DNA of 64,000 nucleotides from Methanobacteriota archaeon (lineage in GTDB: Archaea > Halobacteriota > Methanomicrobia > Methanomicrobiales > Methanocorpusculaceae): NCBI GenBank assembly GCA_023396065.1, contig JAEWXF010000033.1:47550-111549 (forward strand). The letters are read 5' to 3'. The position numbers and the translations under genes were made by a program. Within the stretch, counting starts at the first letter, position 1. The number at the start of each line of letters is the position of its first letter. Positions 60,214 through 64,000 of this stretch are shown one piece after another. The notes under the pieces were generated by a model that saw nothing but the letters and a program-made list of their open reading frames with translations, had not been told where the DNA came from and ran no database searches.

Positions 60214-61050
60214 ATGGGACTCACGTTTACGAAGTTACAGGGAAACGGGAACGACTTCATTCTGATTGACGAAATGGCGGGAGTTGTCATCCCCGACGAT
60301 ATGAAAGCACAGTTTGCTGTTAGTTACTGTGACAGGAGATTTGGGATCGGGGCGGACGGGGTTCTCTTCATCTCTCCGTCAAAGGTGGCAGACGTCAGGA
60401 TGCGGCTTTTCCAGCCGGATGCAAGTGAAGCAGAGATGTGCGGAAACGGTATCCGGTGCCTCGCAAAATATGCATTTGACCACGCGTATGCCGACTGCAA
60501 AAATGCAGACACCTTCACCGTAGAAACCCTCGCCGGTGTCCTCGCAGTCCGTGCAGGATACCGTGAGGACGGCAGTTTTTCGGCGACCATTGACATGGGA
60601 ACTCCGATGTACAATGCACCGGAGATCCCCGCAGCCGGAACCGGCGAGTTCTCCGCAGATATCGACGGCATGACGGTCTATGCGGTAAACACCGGAGTGC
60701 CTCACGCAGTCATCTTCGTTGATACCGTTGAGGACGTTGACCTTGATGCAGTCGCTCCGAAGATTCGCCACAACGCCCTCTTCCCGAAAGGAACCAACGT
60801 CAACTTTGTAGAAGTTACCGGTCCCTCTGCAATTACCATCCGTACCTTTGAACGCGGTGTGGAGGGAGAGACACTCTCCTGCGGGACAGGTTCCACCGCG
60901 TCCGCACTCATCGCTGCAAAGGTTGGAAAAGTTACCGGAGACGTTATTCACGTAGACACCGTCGGCGGCCCGCTCGACATCGCCGTCGGTAGCTGTGCAA
61001 AAATGACGGGACCCGCCGAGACCGTCTTTGTCGGCGAGATACCCTTTTAA
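60214..61050 (+). CDS. dapF: Diaminopimelate epimerase
   Basis: 278 residues. FTKLQGNGNDFILID at the start, both catalytic cysteines in EMCGNGIRC and TLSCGTGSTAS, and RRFGIGADGVLFI, all typical of DapF. It interconverts LL- and meso-diaminopimelate for lysine. A TATA-like agtatac lies just upstream of ATG 60214. Confidence 0.95.
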   Translation: MGLTFTKLQGNGNDFILIDEMAGVVIPDDMKAQFAVSYCDRRFGIGADGVLFISPSKVADVRMRLFQPDASEAEMCGNGIRCLAKYAFDHAYADCKNADTFTVETLAGVLAVRAGYREDGSFSATIDMGTPMYNAPEIPAAGTGEFSADIDGMTVYAVNTGVPHAVIFVDTVEDVDLDAVAPKIRHNALFPKGTNVNFVEVTGPSAITIRTFERGVEGETLSCGTGSTASALIAAKVGKVTGDVIHVDTVGGPLDIAVGSCAKMTGPAETVFVGEIPF

Positions 61051-61073
61051 TCTTTTTTCTCAGGATTTTTCGT

Positions 61074-62042
61074 TCACTCCATCCGGAACTGAACATAATT
61101 TCCCAGCAGTTTGAAATAACTGCTCTGTTCCCGGACACGTCCCAGTGCGATCAGCACGTTTGCATCCTCAAGATTTCCGGCAATATCCAGGAAAAACACA
61201 TACTCCCACGGAGACTCGCGCTTCGGCCGGGACTGAATCTTCAGCAGGTTCAGACCGTTGTACGCAAAGTGAGATAGGACTCCATACAGCGCACCGCTGG
61301 TATGCATCGTGGAAAAGACAACACTCACCTTATCACAGGATCTGGAGATCTCCATCCGCCGCGACAAAACAATAAACCGCGTATAATTATTCTGGGCAGT
61401 CTGAATATTTTCCGCAAGCACCGCAAGACCATATAGCTCCGCACACCGCAGACTCCCGATAGACGCTTTCCGTGCATCCCGCTCCCGGGCAACATACTGA
61501 CCGGCAAGCGCCGTATTTGCATAGGGAACCTCAACCATGTCAGGATGCGCATGCAAAAACTCCCGGCACTGACTCAGCGCCTGTGGATGAGAATAGACGT
61601 TTTGGATCTCCGCAATGTTCGCACCCGGCAGGCCCAGCAGATTATGCCGTACCCGGAGGATGTGCTCGCCTACAATATAGAGATTATACCGGATAATCAG
61701 ATCCGAGACCTCCAGAACATCCCCGGCAAAGGAATTTTCAATCGGCAGAACCCCGTAATCAATCTCTCCGGCGTTAAGTGCCCGGAGAACCTCCTCAAAC
61801 TCCCGGTAATGCGAGATGGAAACCGGCGCATCTCTGAAATACTCAACGGTCGCCTGCTCCCCGAACGAACCGGCAACACCCTGATACCCTACCCGGGGAT
61901 GCGCCAGCCGCACCGTATTCAGACCGGATTCAATCTCCTGCAGGAGGTCCTCGCCGCCCACATACAGTTTATCCACAGAAAGGCGCAGTGTTTTTTCCAG
62001 AGAAAAATCCGATGATTCAGAAACCGGAGCCGTCATAATCAT
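61074..62042 (-). CDS. pheA: Prephenate dehydratase with ACT domain
   Basis: 322 residues. VGYQGVAGSFGEQATVEYF starts the catalytic PDT domain. YGVLPIENSFAGDVLEVSDLI and YTRFIVLSRR follow, and the ACT domain contains the ESPWEYVFFLD regulatory motif. It makes phenylpyruvate for phenylalanine. The N-terminal 50 residues form a helical extension like a shortened chorismate-mutase linker, with too little left for a mutase. The start may be MIM or the third codon. Confidence 0.93.
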   Translation of the reverse strand: MIMTAPVSESSDFSLEKTLRLSVDKLYVGGEDLLQEIESGLNTVRLAHPRVGYQGVAGSFGEQATVEYFRDAPVSISHYREFEEVLRALNAGEIDYGVLPIENSFAGDVLEVSDLIIRYNLYIVGEHILRVRHNLLGLPGANIAEIQNVYSHPQALSQCREFLHAHPDMVEVPYANTALAGQYVARERDARKASIGSLRCAELYGLAVLAENIQTAQNNYTRFIVLSRRMEISRSCDKVSVVFSTMHTSGALYGVLSHFAYNGLNLLKIQSRPKRESPWEYVFFLDIAGNLEDANVLIALGRVREQSSYFKLLGNYVQFRME

Positions 62043-62100
62043 CCAATTATTGGACGACTGCCGGCATCAACATTCCCAAATCTGTGGCAGTGTCACTGCA

Positions 62101-62829
62101 TCAGGCATGGATACGGTCCAAAACCCACGCAGCCCCTTCAGGGGTCCGGAACAAAGGAAGATCCTCATCAATGACTGCCGTCCGCCGCAGAACACGCACA
62201 TCCTCACCCGTAACGGGGTTGTGACCGCCCTTTTCCACAACCGTACGGTACACCGCCGTACCCCGCCGCTGCCACGCCGGCGTCTCCGCAAGATTCACTC
62301 CGAATGAAAATGCCAGCTCATGCAGTGCTGCCGCAGGCATTCCGTCCAGTCTGCGCTGCGCGACGGTTGCGGACAGGCCTGTATCCATCAAAAGTTTCTG
62401 GGCATATCCGTTGATATGATTCCGCCATGACTCCGCCTGACGCCACGCCAGATACGCACACAGCTGTTCCTCAGCAACCGGTACGACCCGGCAGTCAAAG
62501 GCAAGCGGATCCGAAGACTCCGCAAAAAGCGTAAACGCAGATGATGCAAACCCCGCAGCAACCGACAGAAGCTTCTCCACCCGGCAGTCAAAAACCGGTG
62601 TCGACACATACAGACTGATCTCATCAGAAAATGTATACGCAAACGCAGGAGACAGACCGCTGTCATTCACCAGTGACAACGCGGTTTTTGCCATCGCATC
62701 GGAAAACCTCCGGTCGTACGGCTTTTCAAACTCCCGTTCCCGGGAAAAACGATGAAAGGACCGTCCGTCCAGCCTCAGAACAAAAGGCACCGTCGTAATG
62801 AGCCCGGCGTATATCTCGCGGTCCTTCAT
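62101..62829 (-). CDS. thg1: Thg1-like tRNA 5'-end nucleotidyltransferase
   Basis: 242 residues from ATG 62829. VPFVLRLDGRSFHRFSRER and AYTFSDEISLYV carry the two metal-binding aspartate regions of tRNA(His) guanylyltransferases, and LAWRQAESWRNHINGYAQKLL continues the family pattern. It adds nucleotides at the 5' end of tRNA in the 3' to 5' direction; archaeal forms repair tRNA or mature tRNA-His. The start follows the PRC-barrel stop by 19 bases. Confidence 0.88.
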   Translation of the reverse strand: MKDREIYAGLITTVPFVLRLDGRSFHRFSREREFEKPYDRRFSDAMAKTALSLVNDSGLSPAFAYTFSDEISLYVSTPVFDCRVEKLLSVAAGFASSAFTLFAESSDPLAFDCRVVPVAEEQLCAYLAWRQAESWRNHINGYAQKLLMDTGLSATVAQRRLDGMPAAALHELAFSFGVNLAETPAWQRRGTAVYRTVVEKGGHNPVTGEDVRVLRRTAVIDEDLPLFRTPEGAAWVLDRIHA

Positions 62830-62848
62830 TGCAGCAGTATCTGAAAAT

Positions 62849-63121
62849 TCAGGCTCCGAGCAATGGTTCCTCTGAAACCTTAAAAGCACCGGGAATGTGG
62901 CGGACAAGGATGATGTCGCCGACTTCTTTTACAATACGGTACGGAATCACAACACCCTGATAATTTTTAATATCGAGAGCACCCGTATTTACATTGGTCA
63001 GCGCAAGACCGCTGATTTTTTTATTGGTTACATCCAGCACGACGTCCTCCACTTTCCCGAGGAAGACCGCCTTGTCCGAGTATACACTCATGCCAAAGAG
63101 TTCAGATATCTGCCACTTCAT
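62849..63121 (-). CDS. PRC-barrel domain protein
   Basis: 90 residues: ISELFGMSVYSDKAVFLGKVEDVVLDVTNKKISGLALTN, then VVIPYRIVKEVGDIILVR. A single PRC-barrel, as in RimM and photosynthetic reaction centre proteins, common in archaea with unknown function, possibly RNA-related. It precedes the Thg1-like gene and may be co-transcribed. Confidence 0.88.
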   Translation of the reverse strand: MKWQISELFGMSVYSDKAVFLGKVEDVVLDVTNKKISGLALTNVNTGALDIKNYQGVVIPYRIVKEVGDIILVRHIPGAFKVSEEPLLGA

Positions 63122-63248
63122 ACTTTTGAATGTTATACGTCTGCAGATATAAGTAACTTGTCATACTGCGGAATCCCGGGAGACTGCCGGGAAAATCACT
63201 GCAGGCAGATACGTTCAACATCTTCGGACAACAAATACTTGAGAATCT

Positions 63249-63704
63249 ATGTACTCCATCCGTGTCCGCCGGTACACCTCAGCAGACTACCCCCGTATCT
63301 GTGCTCTGGATACACCTATGTTTCCTGAGATGGGCGGGTACGTTCTGTTCCGCCATGTTGCAGAGCTGTTTCCGGCGCTTTTCTTCGTTGCAGAACGTGA
63401 GGACACCGGGGAGATTGTCGGATATATTCTCGGAGGAGTTCATCTGGATCAGCCGGACTGCGGAAAGCTCATACGGATTGGTGTCATCCCCGGTTTCCGG
63501 AGAATGGAGTGCGGCACCCGTCTGACTGACGCGCTTTTTCAGGAGATGCAGATGCGCGGCGTACGCCGGGTTCATCTCACTGTCGCGGAGACAAATATCG
63601 CGGCACGGACCTTTTATGAGAAAATTGGATTTGTCGAAAAAGCACGCGAGGAAAAATACTTCTACCCTGATACCCCGCGACTGGTCCTCGTAAAAAATTT
63701 CTGA
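63249..63704 (+). CDS. GNAT-family N-acetyltransferase (RimI-like)
   Basis: 151 residues. The acetyl-CoA-binding motif region reads IRIGVIPGFRRMECGTRLTDALFQEM (Arg/Gln-x2-Gly-type loop with substitution), followed by VHLTVAETNIAARTFYEKIGFVEKAREEKYFYPDTPRLVLVKNF. Archaeal relatives acetylate protein N-termini. Start ATG 63249 after an AT-rich region. Confidence 0.88.
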   Translation: MYSIRVRRYTSADYPRICALDTPMFPEMGGYVLFRHVAELFPALFFVAEREDTGEIVGYILGGVHLDQPDCGKLIRIGVIPGFRRMECGTRLTDALFQEMQMRGVRRVHLTVAETNIAARTFYEKIGFVEKAREEKYFYPDTPRLVLVKNF

Positions 63705-64000
63705 GAATTGCTAAGACTATGGTTGCTAAGACTATGGTTGCTAAGACTATGGTATGAAAAAACTAAGGAAATGAGAATCTTTGTTCGGATGTCGATACGT
63801 TTTCTTGTGCATCTTTAGACGTATGTGGGTAACCACGGAACAGCACGGAACACACCGAATTCCACGGAAAAAACACGGAATACCGCTTCGCTTACGGAAA
63901 AAACGGAAAGACTAAGGAAGTGGGATGCTTCGGACGTCCGTCGATATTTTTTCCTGCAAGTCTTGTCCAAAAAGTCTAAGGCTTCGACTTGGACGGCACG
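63705..64000. other. Repeat-rich intergenic region at window end
   Basis: No gene seen. It contains a triplicated 15-mer (listed separately), repeated cacggaa words at about 63833-63895, and two diverged copies of a 45-60-base block at 63774-63835 and 63911-63960. It could be a decayed repetitive element or a spacer; it may extend past the window. Confidence 0.5.
63708..63752. repeat. Three tandem copies of a 15-base unit
   Basis: ttgctaagactatgg occurs three times without spacers at 63708-63722, 63723-63737 and 63738-63752, starting four bases after the GNAT stop codon. The unit is not a palindrome. Confidence 0.85.

Noticed and set aside
63708..63752. CRISPR array
   Set aside because: The repeats are tandem without spacers and only 15 bases long. 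No other regularly spaced repeats or cas genes were seen in the window.

Overview
The window comes from a methanogenic archaeon, most likely a Methanomicrobiales member close to Methanocorpusculum (the genus is inferred from gene content and style; no search was run). Methanogen-specific genes include seven for activation of methyl-coenzyme M reductase (A2 and markers 3, 5, 6, 7, 15, 17), O-phosphoseryl-tRNA synthetase, tyrosine decarboxylase MfnA and form III RuBisCO with ribose-1,5-bisphosphate isomerase. Archaeal information genes include eIF2-gamma, Rpo7, Spt4, S24e, S27ae, L40e, Kae1-Bud32 and AglB. Many genes have a TATA-like box about 25 bases before the start codon and little or no leader. 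Others sit in tight operons with 4-base ATGA overlaps.

Layout. 1-6473: part of an HxlR regulator, hybrid-cluster protein, a second HxlR regulator, a GyrI-like protein, cyclophilin, thioesterase, a SPASM radical SAM enzyme with a VOC protein, and an SDR. 6474-8344: a degraded accessory patch (radical SAM-like fragment, RhuM, stump of a type I methylase gene) ending at tRNA-Val(GAC). 8460-15404: MFS transporter, SerA, PEP synthase, MfnA, cupin. 15423-19257: probably an integrated plasmid- or virus-like element, with two ribbon-helix-helix proteins, two unknown ORFs, an SF3 helicase and ten copies of an iteron-like octamer. 19459-26447: Taw1, SepRS, a small membrane protein, an MrfA/MrfB-like repair pair, a HAD phosphatase and a 51-residue small ORF. 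26587-29527: SufC-SufB, a cyclase and an unassigned protein. 29563-40230: GlmM, GlmU, a GlmU-like paralogue and GlmS, then two divergent glycosyltransferases and AglB, together a UDP-GlcNAc and N-glycosylation locus. 40291-48710: DUF2098 protein, NikR, then the translation/transcription operon eIF2-gamma to ITPase, L40e, a DUF1917-like protein and HtpX. 48786-48949: tRNA-Gly(TCC) and tRNA-Val(CAC). 49268-57707: an AhpD-like protein, the MCR-activation operon and a HAD protein. 57850-63704: R15P isomerase, RuBisCO, DapF, PheA, Thg1-like protein, PRC-barrel protein and GNAT. 63705-64000: short tandem and degenerate repeats.

How the genes fit together. The activation operon makes the machinery that uses ATP and low-potential electrons to reduce the nickel of F430 in MCR. 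NikR senses nickel, and SufBC supports Fe-S assembly. SepRS feeds tRNA-dependent cysteine synthesis. The Glm enzymes supply UDP-GlcNAc to the glycosylation genes. R15P isomerase and RuBisCO form the last two steps of the archaeal AMP pathway. The most distinctive accessory feature is the SF3 helicase beside an iteron-like repeat field. The best candidates for unusual biology are the activation operon, the archaeal MrfAB pair and the orphan radical SAM/VOC pair.
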